Source of the DNA: Bacilli bacterium
GTDB lineage: Bacteria > Bacillota_I > Bacilli_A > RF39 > UBA660
Reading direction: 5' to 3'
Length of the DNA: 34,656 bases
NCBI GenBank assembly: GCA_017542065.1
Contig: JAFXXX010000014.1
Location: 1 to 34,656, forward strand
The stretch's first letter is position 1. Each line of letters opens with the position of its first letter. Both the position numbers and the translations under genes were made by a program. A model generated the notes under the pieces. That model ran no database searches, was not told where the DNA came from, and saw only the letters and a program-made list of their open reading frames with translations. Of the stretch, positions 21,761 through 29,099 are shown one piece after another.

Positions 21761-23887
21761 ATGAGAGATAAGATATTAGAAATATTAAGTAGTTCAGAAA
21801 AAGCATTGTCTTCTATAGAGTTATTAGAAGCACTAAACATGAATTCTGTTAGTGAACTAACTTCTTTATATGAAGTATTAAATGATTTAGAAGATGAAGC
21901 TTTAATATATAAGACTAGAAAAGATAAATATATGCTTTTTGAGAATAGTCATCTAAAAATAGGTAGATTATCTGTTAATAAAAAGGGATTTGGGTTTGTT
22001 ACAGTTCCTAATTTAGAAGATGATATCTATATAGATGAATCTAATCTTAATGGAGCATTAGATGGCGATACTGTTATAATTGAAGATATTAAAGGTACAG
22101 GTAAAAAAGATGAAGGAAGAGTAGTTAAAATACTTAAAAAGAGTAATAGTTATGTTGTTGGAACATATGACATAGTTAATGGTAAACCTTCATTTACTCC
22201 AGATAATCAAAAACTAAAGATGCATATTATAATTGATAAAGCAGATTTAGATGATTTAGTACCTGGTCATAAAATAAGAGTTAAAATTGAAAAAGAACTT
22301 CCAAACCATAGATATTTAGGAAGAGTAGATAAAATAATAGGTCATAAGAATGATCCAGGAGTAGATATACTATCTATAGTATATGACTATGGAATTAATG
22401 ATGTTTTCTCTGAAGATGTTATGAACGAGGTAGACAAACTACCTTCAGAGGTAAAAAAAGAGGAAACACTAGAAAGAGTTGACCTAACTAATGAATGTAT
22501 ATTTACCATTGATGGTGATGATACTAAAGATATAGATGATGCTGTTTCTATTAAAAAAGACGGAGAAAACTATATTTTAGGGGTACATATAGCAGATGTT
22601 TCTTATTATGTTAAAGAAGGAACTAAATTGTATGAAGAAGCAAAAGATAGAGGGACTTCAGTTTACCTAGTAGATAGAGTTATACCAATGCTTCCACATA
22701 AACTTAGTAATGGTATATGTTCTTTAAACCCAGGTGTTGAAAGACTTGCAATATCTTGTGTAATGACTATTGATCCAAGAGGAAAAGTAATATCACATGA
22801 TATATTTGAATCTGTTGTTAAATCAAGAAAACAAATGACTTATAAGAATGTTAATAAAGTATTAGATGGAGATATTCCTGAAGATTATAAGGAATTTGCT
22901 TCTGATTTAAAACTAATGGAAGAATTAGCTACTATTCTTAGAAAAGAAAAATTATCTAGAGGATATCTAGACTTTGATACTAATGAAGCTAGGATATTAG
23001 TAGATGAAAATTGTAAGCCATATGATATAGTGCTTAGAGAAAGAGGTAAAGGAGAAAACATAATTGAAGACTTTATGATAGCTGCTAATGAAACAGTAGC
23101 TTCTCATATATTCTATATGGGTTATCCATTTGTATATAGAGTACATGAAGTACCAGATGATGAAAAAGTAAGTGATTTCCTTAATTCTTTATCTTTAATG
23201 GGTATAAATATCAAAGGAACAAGACATTTTGATAATCCTAAAGTAATGCAAAATATATTAGATTCTTTAAGAGATAAAGAAGGATTTGATATATTATCTA
23301 TGCTTTTACTTAGATGTATGAGAAAAGCTGAATATAAAGATCAAAACTTAGGTCACTATGGACTTGGTTCTAAATGTTATACACATTTTACTTCTCCAAT
23401 AAGAAGATTCCCAGATACAACAGTTCATAATTTATTAAGAAAATATGTATTTAATAAACCAAATGAACATGAATTAAATGAACTTATTAGTTATTATGAA
23501 ATGAAATTACCAGAAATATGTGAACATTCATCAAAGAAAGAAAAAGATTCTATAGATTGTGAAAGAGATGTAGAAAAGATGAAAATGGCTGAATATATGG
23601 AAAGTCATATTGGTGAGGAATATGAAGGTATTATTAGTTCATGTCTTAACTTTGGTATGTTTGTACAATTACCAAACATGGTAGAGGGACTAGTTCATGT
23701 ATCAGATATAGTAGGAGACTATTTTAATTATAACGAAGAACTAAATGCATTAATTGGTCAAAGAACTAAGAAGATGTATAAAATAGGAGACAAAGTTAAG
23801 ATTAAAGTAATTAATGCATCTAAAGAAACAAGTACTATAGATTTTGAACTAGTAGAAAAAGGTGATAAACATGGAAATACTAAATAA
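21761..23887 (+). CDS. rnr: Ribonuclease R (3'-5' exoribonuclease)
   Basis: RNase R degrades structured RNA from the 3' end and works with the tmRNA system in clearing faulty messages. The 708-residue protein shows an N-terminal winged-helix domain (about 1-70), cold-shock/OB domains (about 70-230, starting GRLSVNKKGFGFV), the RNB catalytic domain with the metal-binding aspartates D251, D257, D259 and D260 in DGDDTKDIDDAVS, a YCxF-like stretch YTHFTSPIRRFPD, and a C-terminal S1 domain (about 625-700, YEGIISSCLNFGMFVQL). The usual long basic tail is very short. The gene ends 17 bases inside smpB, so translation is probably coupled. Confidence 0.97.
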   Translation: MRDKILEILSSSEKALSSIELLEALNMNSVSELTSLYEVLNDLEDEALIYKTRKDKYMLFENSHLKIGRLSVNKKGFGFVTVPNLEDDIYIDESNLNGALDGDTVIIEDIKGTGKKDEGRVVKILKKSNSYVVGTYDIVNGKPSFTPDNQKLKMHIIIDKADLDDLVPGHKIRVKIEKELPNHRYLGRVDKIIGHKNDPGVDILSIVYDYGINDVFSEDVMNEVDKLPSEVKKEETLERVDLTNECIFTIDGDDTKDIDDAVSIKKDGENYILGVHIADVSYYVKEGTKLYEEAKDRGTSVYLVDRVIPMLPHKLSNGICSLNPGVERLAISCVMTIDPRGKVISHDIFESVVKSRKQMTYKNVNKVLDGDIPEDYKEFASDLKLMEELATILRKEKLSRGYLDFDTNEARILVDENCKPYDIVLRERGKGENIIEDFMIAANETVASHIFYMGYPFVYRVHEVPDDEKVSDFLNSLSLMGINIKGTRHFDNPKVMQNILDSLRDKEGFDILSMLLLRCMRKAEYKDQNLGHYGLGSKCYTHFTSPIRRFPDTTVHNLLRKYVFNKPNEHELNELISYYEMKLPEICEHSSKKEKDSIDCERDVEKMKMAEYMESHIGEEYEGIISSCLNFGMFVQLPNMVEGLVHVSDIVGDYFNYNEELNALIGQRTKKMYKIGDKVKIKVINASKETSTIDFELVEKGDKHGNTK

Positions 23888-24311
23888 GAAAGCTAGATAT
23901 GATTATGAAATCCTAGAAAGATATGAAGCAGGTATTGTTTTAACAGGAAATGAAATAAAGTCTATTAGAAAAGGATCTTGTAATCTAAAAGATAGCTATG
24001 TAATAGTAAAAAATGGTGAAGTATTTATACTTGGTATGCATATATCTAATTATAAAGAAGGATCTATTACTAACTTAGATGAAACTAGAACTAGAAAACT
24101 TCTTTTAAATAGAAAAGAAATAAATAAATTACAAGGAACTGTAGAAATAAAAGGATATACTATTGTTCCTGTTAAATTATATTTTGTAAATAATAGAGCT
24201 AAACTTGAAATAGCTGTTGCCAAAGGTAAACATACTTATGATAAAAAAGAAGCTATTAAGAAAAGAGATAATGAAAGATTAGCTGCTAAAGAACTTAAAA
24301 ATTATAGGTAA
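23871..24311 (+). CDS. smpB: SsrA-binding protein SmpB
   Basis: SmpB binds tmRNA and places it in stalled ribosomes for trans-translation. The 146-residue protein has all hallmarks: NKKARYDYEILERYEAGIVLTGNEIKS, the RKGSCNLKDSYVIVKNGEVF block, NRKEINKLQG, KGYTIVPVKLYF and the basic C-terminal tail KKEAIKKRDNERLAAKELKNYR. The ATG at 23871 is preceded by GGTGAT, which lies within the last codons of rnr. The tmRNA gene itself follows 42 bases after the stop. Confidence 0.98.
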   Translation: MEILNKKARYDYEILERYEAGIVLTGNEIKSIRKGSCNLKDSYVIVKNGEVFILGMHISNYKEGSITNLDETRTRKLLLNRKEINKLQGTVEIKGYTIVPVKLYFVNNRAKLEIAVAKGKHTYDKKEAIKKRDNERLAAKELKNYR

Positions 24312-24315
24312 AAAT

Positions 24316-24343
24316 TTGACTTTTTACTTATTTTGCCTATAAT
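24316..24343 (+). promoter_or_regulatory. Promoter of the tmRNA gene
   Basis: TTGACT (24316-24321), a 16-base spacer and TATAAT (24338-24343). The predicted start of transcription is at or a few bases before 24354, the 5' end of the mature RNA. Confidence 0.82.
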
Positions 24344-24353
24344 TTTTATACAT

Positions 24354-24729
24354 GGGGCTGTATTTGGCTTCGACAAAATGTTTGAGTATTTTAGGTGCAA
24401 GCCGGAGTGACACGTCACGTCTTTAATAAAATAATTTCAAACAAAATTAAAAACGCATTCGCATCACTATTCAGAGTTAATAGTGCTGCTTTAGCTTAAT
24501 AATTAGTGAGTGCACTTTCTACTACTTATTTTCTGCGTAGGTTTTAGAAGGTTCGATTTAGCAGAATATATTATTATATAGTCTAGATATAATAAAGAAT
24601 CTTATAGACTTACTAAATTAGATGTTGTTAGTTACTTACTAGTTTAGGAAATCTTATAACTAAATAAGCTTGTAGTATCCTATTTATGATACATTTTGGA
24701 CAGGGGTTCGACACCCCTCAGCTCCACCA
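24354..24729 (+). ncRNA. ssrA: Transfer-messenger RNA (tmRNA)
   Basis: tmRNA rescues stalled ribosomes by acting first as alanyl-tRNA and then as a short message for a degradation tag. The 5' end GGGGCTGTATTTGGCTTCGAC pairs with the 3' end AGCTCC-A-CCA, including the G3-U wobble recognised by alanyl-tRNA synthetase. The T arm AGGGG-TTCGACA-CCCCT and an encoded CCA are visible at 24703-24729. The likely tag frame is 24455-24499, starting at GCA after AAAAAC and reading AFASLFRVNSAALA before two TAA stops. The tag thus ends in ALA rather than the common LAA. Length is 376 nt. The smpB neighbour supports the call. Confidence 0.96.
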
Positions 24730-24740
24730 TAAAAGAAATA

Positions 24741-24764
24741 AAAGAACCGTGTGGTTCTTTTTTT
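24741..24764 (+). terminator. Terminator of tmRNA
   Basis: AAAGAACC-GTGT-GGTTCTTT, 8-bp stem, then a T tract; 11 bases after the mature 3' CCA. Confidence 0.92.
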
Positions 24765-24765
24765 A

Positions 24766-24774
24766 TGTTATAAT
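24766..24774 (+). promoter_or_regulatory. Extended -10 promoter of the small membrane/zinc-ribbon gene
   Basis: TGTTATAAT directly after the tmRNA terminator, seven bases before GGTGAT (24782-24787). Confidence 0.7.
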
Positions 24775-24791
24775 GATGATAGGTGATAAAA

Positions 24792-25142
24792 ATGAAACTA
24801 GCAAAGAAATATATTCTATATTTAATAAGATGGCAATTAAGTACTCCAATACTTGCCATTGTGTTAAAACTATTATCTAACATGAGTACTTTATGGGCTA
24901 CTATAATAGCAAATTTAATTGGAGGTCTAATATTTTTCTGGATAGATAAATTTATATTTAAGAAGAAAACTGATGTACCTCTTTGGGAAATAAAAGAAGA
25001 TGTTGAATGCCATGATTGTCATAAAAAGACTAAAGGATACAGAATAGTTGAATGGGGAAAATATGATAGATCTGATGATAAACATCCTCAATATCGTTGC
25101 AAAGATTGTAGTATTGAAAAGATGAAAACTATAAATAATTAG
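24792..25142 (+). CDS. Small membrane protein with C-terminal zinc-ribbon-like domain
   Basis: The protein has 116 residues. Residues ~15-60 form two membrane helices; LWATIIANLIGGLIFFWIDK followed by FIFKKK resembles the last part of GtrA-like membrane proteins (small flippase-like proteins of polysaccharide modification), but only a half-length hairpin is present. The soluble tail carries CHDC and, 27 residues on, CKDC, a spacing compatible with a zinc ribbon. The ATG at 24792 is set by GGTGAT. It has its own promoter and terminator. Function unknown; a GtrA relationship is only suggestive. Confidence 0.78.
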   Translation: MKLAKKYILYLIRWQLSTPILAIVLKLLSNMSTLWATIIANLIGGLIFFWIDKFIFKKKTDVPLWEIKEDVECHDCHKKTKGYRIVEWGKYDRSDDKHPQYRCKDCSIEKMKTINN

Positions 25143-25162
25143 AACCAATAGGTTCTTTTTTT
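25141..25162 (+). terminator. Terminator of the small membrane/zinc-ribbon gene
   Basis: AGAACC-AATA-GGTTCT followed by T6; it overlaps the stop codon. Confidence 0.85.
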
Positions 25163-25172
25163 ATTTTATGTA

Positions 25173-25201
25173 TTGACAAATAATTTTTTTAGATATACAA
25201 T
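25173..25201 (+). promoter_or_regulatory. Promoter of the GntR/ABC operon
   Basis: TTGACA (25173-25178), 17 bases, TACAAT (25196-25201): a near-consensus sigma-A type promoter and, with the L13 promoter, the only one here with a full TTGACA. Confidence 0.85.
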
Positions 25202-25211
25202 ATCATTGTAT
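25195..25211 (+). promoter_or_regulatory. Candidate operator for the GntR-family regulator
   Basis: ATACAAT-ATC-ATTGTAT is a perfect inverted repeat with 7-bp arms that covers the -10 element and the start region. A dimeric regulator bound here would block RNA polymerase, so autorepression by the product of the first gene of the operon is likely. Confidence 0.65.
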
Positions 25212-25245
25212 TAAGGAAGTAATACAGTCAAAAAGGAGTGATATT

Positions 25246-25605
25246 ATGGATTTCACATTTGATAACAATATACCTATTTATATACAGTTACTTGAATATA
25301 TAAAAATATATTTAATATCAGGCGTATTTAAAGCAGGTGATAAGTTACCATCAGTAAGAGATTTTGCTAATACATTTAAGGTTAATCCTAATACAATGCA
25401 AAAAGCTCTTCAAGAACTTGAAAGCATGAATTTAATTTATACTGAAAGAACTAATGGTAAATATGTTACAAAAGATGAAAAATTACTTGAAAAATTAAAA
25501 GATGAATATGCTATTACATTAGCTAAAAGTTATATTTCAGGTATGAAAAAGATTGGTCTTGGAAAAGCAGATTCAATTAAGTATTTGGAGGGTTTAGATG
25601 GGTAG
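25246..25605 (+). CDS. GntR-family transcriptional regulator, YtrA type
   Basis: The 119-residue protein has an N-terminal winged helix (about 8-75) with the family sequence PIYIQLLEYIKIYLISG, KAGDKLPSVRDFANTFKVNP and NTMQKALQELE, then a short ~40-residue helical C-terminus. That short tail without a large ligand domain defines the YtrA subfamily, which usually controls an adjacent ABC transporter and often responds to cell-wall-active antibiotics. The start follows AAAGGAG. The stop overlaps the start of the ATP-binding protein by 8 bases. Inducer unknown. Confidence 0.93.
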   Translation: MDFTFDNNIPIYIQLLEYIKIYLISGVFKAGDKLPSVRDFANTFKVNPNTMQKALQELESMNLIYTERTNGKYVTKDEKLLEKLKDEYAITLAKSYISGMKKIGLGKADSIKYLEGLDG

Positions 25606-26299
25606 TTTATTAGAGATTAAAAACTTAAGTAAAACTTTTGATAATAAAAAAATATTAGATAATGTTAATCTTAATATTGAAAAAGGTAGAATAATAGGAT
25701 TACTTGGTAAAAATGGTGCTGGTAAATCAACATTAATAAAATTAATTAATGATTTATTAACTGCTGATGAAGGTGGAGTAATACTATTTAAAGGTAAGAA
25801 ACTAGGAGTATATTCTAAAGAACATATTTCTTATTTACCAGAAAGAACTTATCTTGATAAAGGTATGAAAGTATCTGATGTTATTAAATTCTTTAAAGAT
25901 TTTTATAGTAACTTTGATGAGAAAAAAGCATATGCTTTATTAAAAGATTTAAATTTAGATTCTGATATTAGAATTTCTAAGATGTCTAAAGGTATGCAAG
26001 AAAAATTACAATTAATATTAGTTATGTCTAGAGATGCTGATCTATATATATTAGATGAACCTCTATCAGGGGTAGATCCTGCTACTAGAGATTATATTTT
26101 AGATACTATTTTATCTAATTTTAAAGAAGGATCTAGTATTATTATTTCTACACATTTAATATCAGATATAGAAAGAATATTAGATGATGTAGTATTTATA
26201 GATAAAGGTAAAGTAGTTATATCTTCATCTGCAGATGAACTAAGAACAAAAGAAAAAGCATCGATTGATGACATCTTTAGGAGGGAGTTCAAATGTTAA
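25598..26299 (+). CDS. ABC transporter ATP-binding protein
   Basis: This is a 233-residue nucleotide-binding subunit. Walker A is GLLGKNGAGKST (residues 34-45), the Q-loop region is SYLPERTYL, the signature is MSKGMQEKL in place of LSGGQ, Walker B is DLYILDEPLSGVDP and the H-loop is IISTHL. It resembles the YtrB/CcmA-like ATPases of GntR-linked transporters. GGAGG precedes the ATG, and the gene overlaps both the regulator before it and the permease after it, so the three are translationally linked. Substrate unknown; by context, export or sensing of an envelope-active compound is possible. Confidence 0.94.
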   Translation: MGSLLEIKNLSKTFDNKKILDNVNLNIEKGRIIGLLGKNGAGKSTLIKLINDLLTADEGGVILFKGKKLGVYSKEHISYLPERTYLDKGMKVSDVIKFFKDFYSNFDEKKAYALLKDLNLDSDIRISKMSKGMQEKLQLILVMSRDADLYILDEPLSGVDPATRDYILDTILSNFKEGSSIIISTHLISDIERILDDVVFIDKGKVVISSSADELRTKEKASIDDIFRREFKC

Positions 26300-27078
26300 A
26301 AAAATTATTTAAATATGATTTTATATGGATTAATAAAATAATGATTATTTATTATATTATTTTATTAGTTATTAGTATTCTAACTAAAACAGTAGAATCT
26401 ATGAATCAAACATTTTTATTATTAATAATAGATAAAATACTTTCTAGTATGTTTATTGGATGTGCTATATCTGTTATTATTACAACATTTATGAGAATCT
26501 GGGCAAGATTTTTAGTTAATAACTATAAAGATGAAAGTTATTTAACACATACTCTTCCTGTTACTAAAAATCAAATATTCAATTCTAAAATATTAGCAGG
26601 CATAACATCTATACTTATATCTACTTTAGTAATAGTAGGATGTATAGCTTTAATATATTTAAATGCTAATAACTGGGAATTTTTAAAAGCTATGTTTGAA
26701 TCACTTGTTCAAGCATATAGTAAATTTACTGCAGTTTCATATATAGTTGGTTTAATAGTACTTGTAATATTAGAACTATTCTATATAATGTTTGCTGGTA
26801 TACTAGGACTAGTAATAGGACATAGATCAAATAATCATAAGATACTTAAATCTGTTATTTTTGGATTTATTAGTTATATGGTTTTATTAGTATTATCTTT
26901 TGTTATAGTAGGTATTACTAGTAGCTTTACTGATTCATCATTAATATATAATGGATTCCCACCAGTTAGTACTATGAAAGCAATAGGACTTACATTTGTT
27001 ATAATTTATATTATTTACAATATAAGTCATTACTTACTAGCTAAACATTTATTTAATAAGGGTGTTAATGTAGAATAA
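26293..27078 (+). CDS. ABC transporter permease
   Basis: The 261-residue protein is hydrophobic with about six membrane helices: ~17-35, ~50-70, ~100-122, ~150-180, ~190-215 and ~230-250. Between helices 2 and 3 lies the charged loop NNYKDESYLTHTLPVTKNQI. This loop, with its TLPVTKxQI sequence, is typical of ABC-2-type permeases partnered with GntR/YtrA-controlled ATPases. Its ATG overlaps the end of the ATPase gene by 7 bases and is preceded by GGAGGGAG. It should form the membrane part of the transporter encoded by this operon. Confidence 0.88.
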   Translation: MLKKLFKYDFIWINKIMIIYYIILLVISILTKTVESMNQTFLLLIIDKILSSMFIGCAISVIITTFMRIWARFLVNNYKDESYLTHTLPVTKNQIFNSKILAGITSILISTLVIVGCIALIYLNANNWEFLKAMFESLVQAYSKFTAVSYIVGLIVLVILELFYIMFAGILGLVIGHRSNNHKILKSVIFGFISYMVLLVLSFVIVGITSSFTDSSLIYNGFPPVSTMKAIGLTFVIIYIIYNISHYLLAKHLFNKGVNVE

Positions 27079-27104
27079 AAAAGAACTAACAAGTTCTTTT
27101 TTTT
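27079..27104 (+). terminator. Terminator of the GntR/ABC operon
   Basis: AAAAGAACT-AACA-AGTTCTTTT and T run to 27104, immediately after the permease stop. Confidence 0.9.
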
Positions 27105-27113
27105 ATTGTAATG

Positions 27114-27122
27114 TGTTATAAT
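27114..27122 (+). promoter_or_regulatory. Extended -10 promoter of the HIT-like/ATPase pair
   Basis: TGTTATAAT, twelve bases before the GGTGAT ribosome-binding site at 27135. Confidence 0.7.
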
Positions 27123-27144
27123 AATTAACCATAAGGTGATATCT

Positions 27145-27624
27145 ATGAATAAAATTATTGATATACTAGGAGAAGAAAAATTATTTGATTGTATGGGATG
27201 TGATATAGGTTCTCATAAAATGACACCTCCAGGAGGTTTGATTTACGAAGACGATCTATATACGGTATCACAAGATCCTGAAATACCTATTGTAGGTTTT
27301 ATGATATTAGGTATTAAAAGACATATTAAAAGTATTAATGAGTTATCAAGAGATGAACGCATCAAATTAATGGATGTATTAAACTTAACAATAGAGAATA
27401 TGAAAAAGATTGGACTTTGCTCTGAAGTAATGTTATTAGAAGAAGAAAGATCATCTCACTTTCATATGTGGATATTACCAATACTTCCTTGGATGGATAA
27501 GTTTGATAAGAATGCTAGAAACATAGATGACATTATTAATTATTCATATGAAATATATAATGATGAAGTTAAAGAAGAACTATTAAATACAATAGATAAG
27601 TTAAAAGAAAAATTTAAAAAGTAA
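27145..27624 (+). CDS. HIT-superfamily-like protein
   Basis: The 159-residue protein reads as a histidine-triad (HIT) fold protein, a family of nucleotide hydrolases and transferases: an N-terminal CMGC (C16/C19), then GGLIYEDDLYTVSQDPEIP, GFMILGIKRHIKSINELS and the active-site strand HFHMWILP (H105, H107, W109). The normal motif is HxHxH; here the first two histidines are kept, including the presumed nucleophile H107, but the third is Trp. It may therefore be a variant hydrolase or transferase, or a binding protein. The ATG at 27145 follows GGTGAT. The ATPase gene follows 10 bases later, so they form an operon. Confidence 0.8.
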   Translation: MNKIIDILGEEKLFDCMGCDIGSHKMTPPGGLIYEDDLYTVSQDPEIPIVGFMILGIKRHIKSINELSRDERIKLMDVLNLTIENMKKIGLCSEVMLLEEERSSHFHMWILPILPWMDKFDKNARNIDDIINYSYEIYNDEVKEELLNTIDKLKEKFKK

Positions 27625-27634
27625 TGGTGATACT

Positions 27635-28375
27635 ATGAGTTTAGATGATAGTTTAATTGTTAGAAAAATAATATTAGAAAGAGATAAAATTGAAGATTTC
27701 AATAAGTATCCATTTAATATAGAAATAGTAAAAAACTTTGAAGAATTAACATTAGATTCTCCAGTAACTTTCTTTGTTGGAGAAAATGGTATAGGTAAAT
27801 CTACTTTTATCGAAGCTATAGCAGTTGCTTTAGGATTACCTGCTGAAGGTGGGACACAAAACTTTATGTATGAAACAAAAAATACTACCTCAGAATTATC
27901 TAATTATATTAGAATAGGTACAAGTAATAGACCTAAAACAAAGTTTTTCTTAAGAGCAGAAAGTTTCTATAATTTTTCAACTGAGGTTGATAGATTAGTA
28001 AGAGAAGATAACTTTAACGCTTTACTAAATTCCTATGGAGGAAGTTTGCATGAATGCTCTCATGGAGAATCTTTCTTACAACTTGTTAGAAATAGATTTT
28101 CAGATCATGGTTTATATATACTAGATGAACCAGAAGCTGCTTTATCTCCTCAAAGACAAATGTCATTATTATGTTATATCGATGAATTAGTGAAAGAAGG
28201 ATGTCAGTTTATAATAGCCACTCATTCACCAATTCTTATTAGTTATAGGAATGCTAAAATACTTGATTTAAATAATAATTTTGAAGAAGTAAAATATAAA
28301 GATACTGAAATATATAAACTATATAGAATGTATTTAGATGACCCGGATGGTATGCAAAAAAGATTATTTGACTAA
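27635..28375 (+). CDS. Stand-alone ABC-type/AAA ATPase
   Basis: The 246-residue soluble protein has Walker A GENGIGKST (49-57), a signature-like SHGESFLQLV, Walker B GLYILDEPEAALSPQRQ, and FIIATHSPIL as the H-loop. There are no membrane segments and no room for a long coiled coil, so it matches the small predicted ATPases related to SMC/RecF heads (COG3910-like), not a transporter subunit. GGTGAT precedes the ATG. It is co-transcribed with the HIT-like gene, which suggests a shared but unknown nucleotide-dependent process. Confidence 0.88.
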   Translation: MSLDDSLIVRKIILERDKIEDFNKYPFNIEIVKNFEELTLDSPVTFFVGENGIGKSTFIEAIAVALGLPAEGGTQNFMYETKNTTSELSNYIRIGTSNRPKTKFFLRAESFYNFSTEVDRLVREDNFNALLNSYGGSLHECSHGESFLQLVRNRFSDHGLYILDEPEAALSPQRQMSLLCYIDELVKEGCQFIIATHSPILISYRNAKILDLNNNFEEVKYKDTEIYKLYRMYLDDPDGMQKRLFD

Positions 28376-28398
28376 AAGAATCAAATGATTCTTTTTTT
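28375..28398 (+). terminator. Terminator of the HIT-like/ATPase operon
   Basis: AAAGAATCA-AA-TGATTCTTT and T7. An in-frame ATG inside this hairpin (28385) is not the start of the next gene. Confidence 0.9.
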
Positions 28399-28399
28399 G

Positions 28400-28408
28400 T
28401 GTTATAAT
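28400..28408 (+). promoter_or_regulatory. Extended -10 promoter of helical protein 1
   Basis: TGTTATAAT begins one base after the terminator's T tract; GGGGG, the ribosome-binding site, follows nine bases after it. Confidence 0.72.
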
Positions 28409-28429
28409 CTAATTAGTGGGGGACAATTT

Positions 28430-28987
28430 ATGGATGCAATGGAGACAAGATTATTAGATAGAATTAATGAATGCGTTGATAATAGTATTTTAAGAGATAA
28501 TTTGAACTCTGAAGTTGATAAATATCAAGAAATAATAAGTAAACTAAAAATGGGGAAAAAAGTACCAGGTTATTCGAAAAGTAATCTACCTAGCTATAGA
28601 ATGTATTTGGTTAAAATATTACAACAATCAAGAGATGCTGAAGTAGAATTGAAAAATTCTAGAAGAATTTATAATAATATTCTTAAAGAGTGTAATAAAA
28701 ATGTTATTTCATTTATTTGTAAGATGTTAAGTCAAAAAATAGCTAATATAGAGGATCAAATATTGCTATTACAAACAGATATATATGTTAAAGAGAATGC
28801 TCGTAAAGCTGCTGGTAAAAGAAATAAAGTTTATTCTGCTTTAGTTGAGGCTGTTATTAATGAATCGAAGAGTGCAGTTACTCAATTAGTAATGAGAAGA
28901 TCATACTATAATACATATTTATTATATTTATCTGAACAAATTGGTCTTGTTATGCCAAAGGCATTTGAAAAGAAATTAAAAGAATGA
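28430..28987 (+). CDS. Unknown helical protein 1
   Basis: I do not recognise this 185-residue protein. It is charged, almost wholly alpha-helical in appearance, without a signal peptide or membrane segment, and contains a probable coiled-coil stretch (about residues 95-130, KMLSQKIANIEDQILLLQ). Its last ~25 residues (YNTYLLYLSEQIGLVMPKAF then EKKLK) match the end of the next gene's product. The ATG at 28430 is chosen because GGGGGA lies before it; the longer frame would start inside the upstream terminator. It stands alone between its own promoter and terminator and ends in TGA. Confidence 0.75.
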   Translation: MDAMETRLLDRINECVDNSILRDNLNSEVDKYQEIISKLKMGKKVPGYSKSNLPSYRMYLVKILQQSRDAEVELKNSRRIYNNILKECNKNVISFICKMLSQKIANIEDQILLLQTDIYVKENARKAAGKRNKVYSALVEAVINESKSAVTQLVMRRSYYNTYLLYLSEQIGLVMPKAFEKKLKE

Positions 28988-29021
28988 ACTTAGAACATAT
29001 AATTTAGTTTGTTTATAATAT

Positions 29022-29045
29022 AAGGAATCTTATGATTCTTTTTTT
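29022..29045 (+). terminator. Terminator of helical protein 1
   Basis: AAGGAATC-TTAT-GATTCTTT, 8-bp stem with one G-T pair, then a T tract. Confidence 0.82.
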
Positions 29046-29046
29046 A

Positions 29047-29074
29047 TTGAAATTATTAGCTTTTATGATATAAT
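29047..29074 (+). promoter_or_regulatory. Promoter of helical protein 2
   Basis: TTGAAA (29047-29052), 16 bases, TATAAT (29069-29074) with extended TG. Confidence 0.78.
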
Positions 29075-29099
29075 ACTTTCTACCGAAGGGATGATTATA

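Noticed and set aside
24680-24883. Minus-strand frame of 67 codons containing ELRGVEPLS
   Set aside because: It is the reverse complement of the tmRNA 3' end and the following promoter; this ELRGVEPLS string is a familiar false protein from antisense tRNA/tmRNA T arms.
28385-28429. Longer N-terminus for helical protein 1 starting at 28385
   Set aside because: That ATG lies inside the previous operon's terminator hairpin and upstream of the TGTTATAAT promoter; GGGGGA marks the ATG at 28430.
29009-29019. TTGTTTATAAT as a promoter just before the 29022 terminator
   Set aside because: A start there would make only a few bases before the terminator; no gene or RNA structure supports it.
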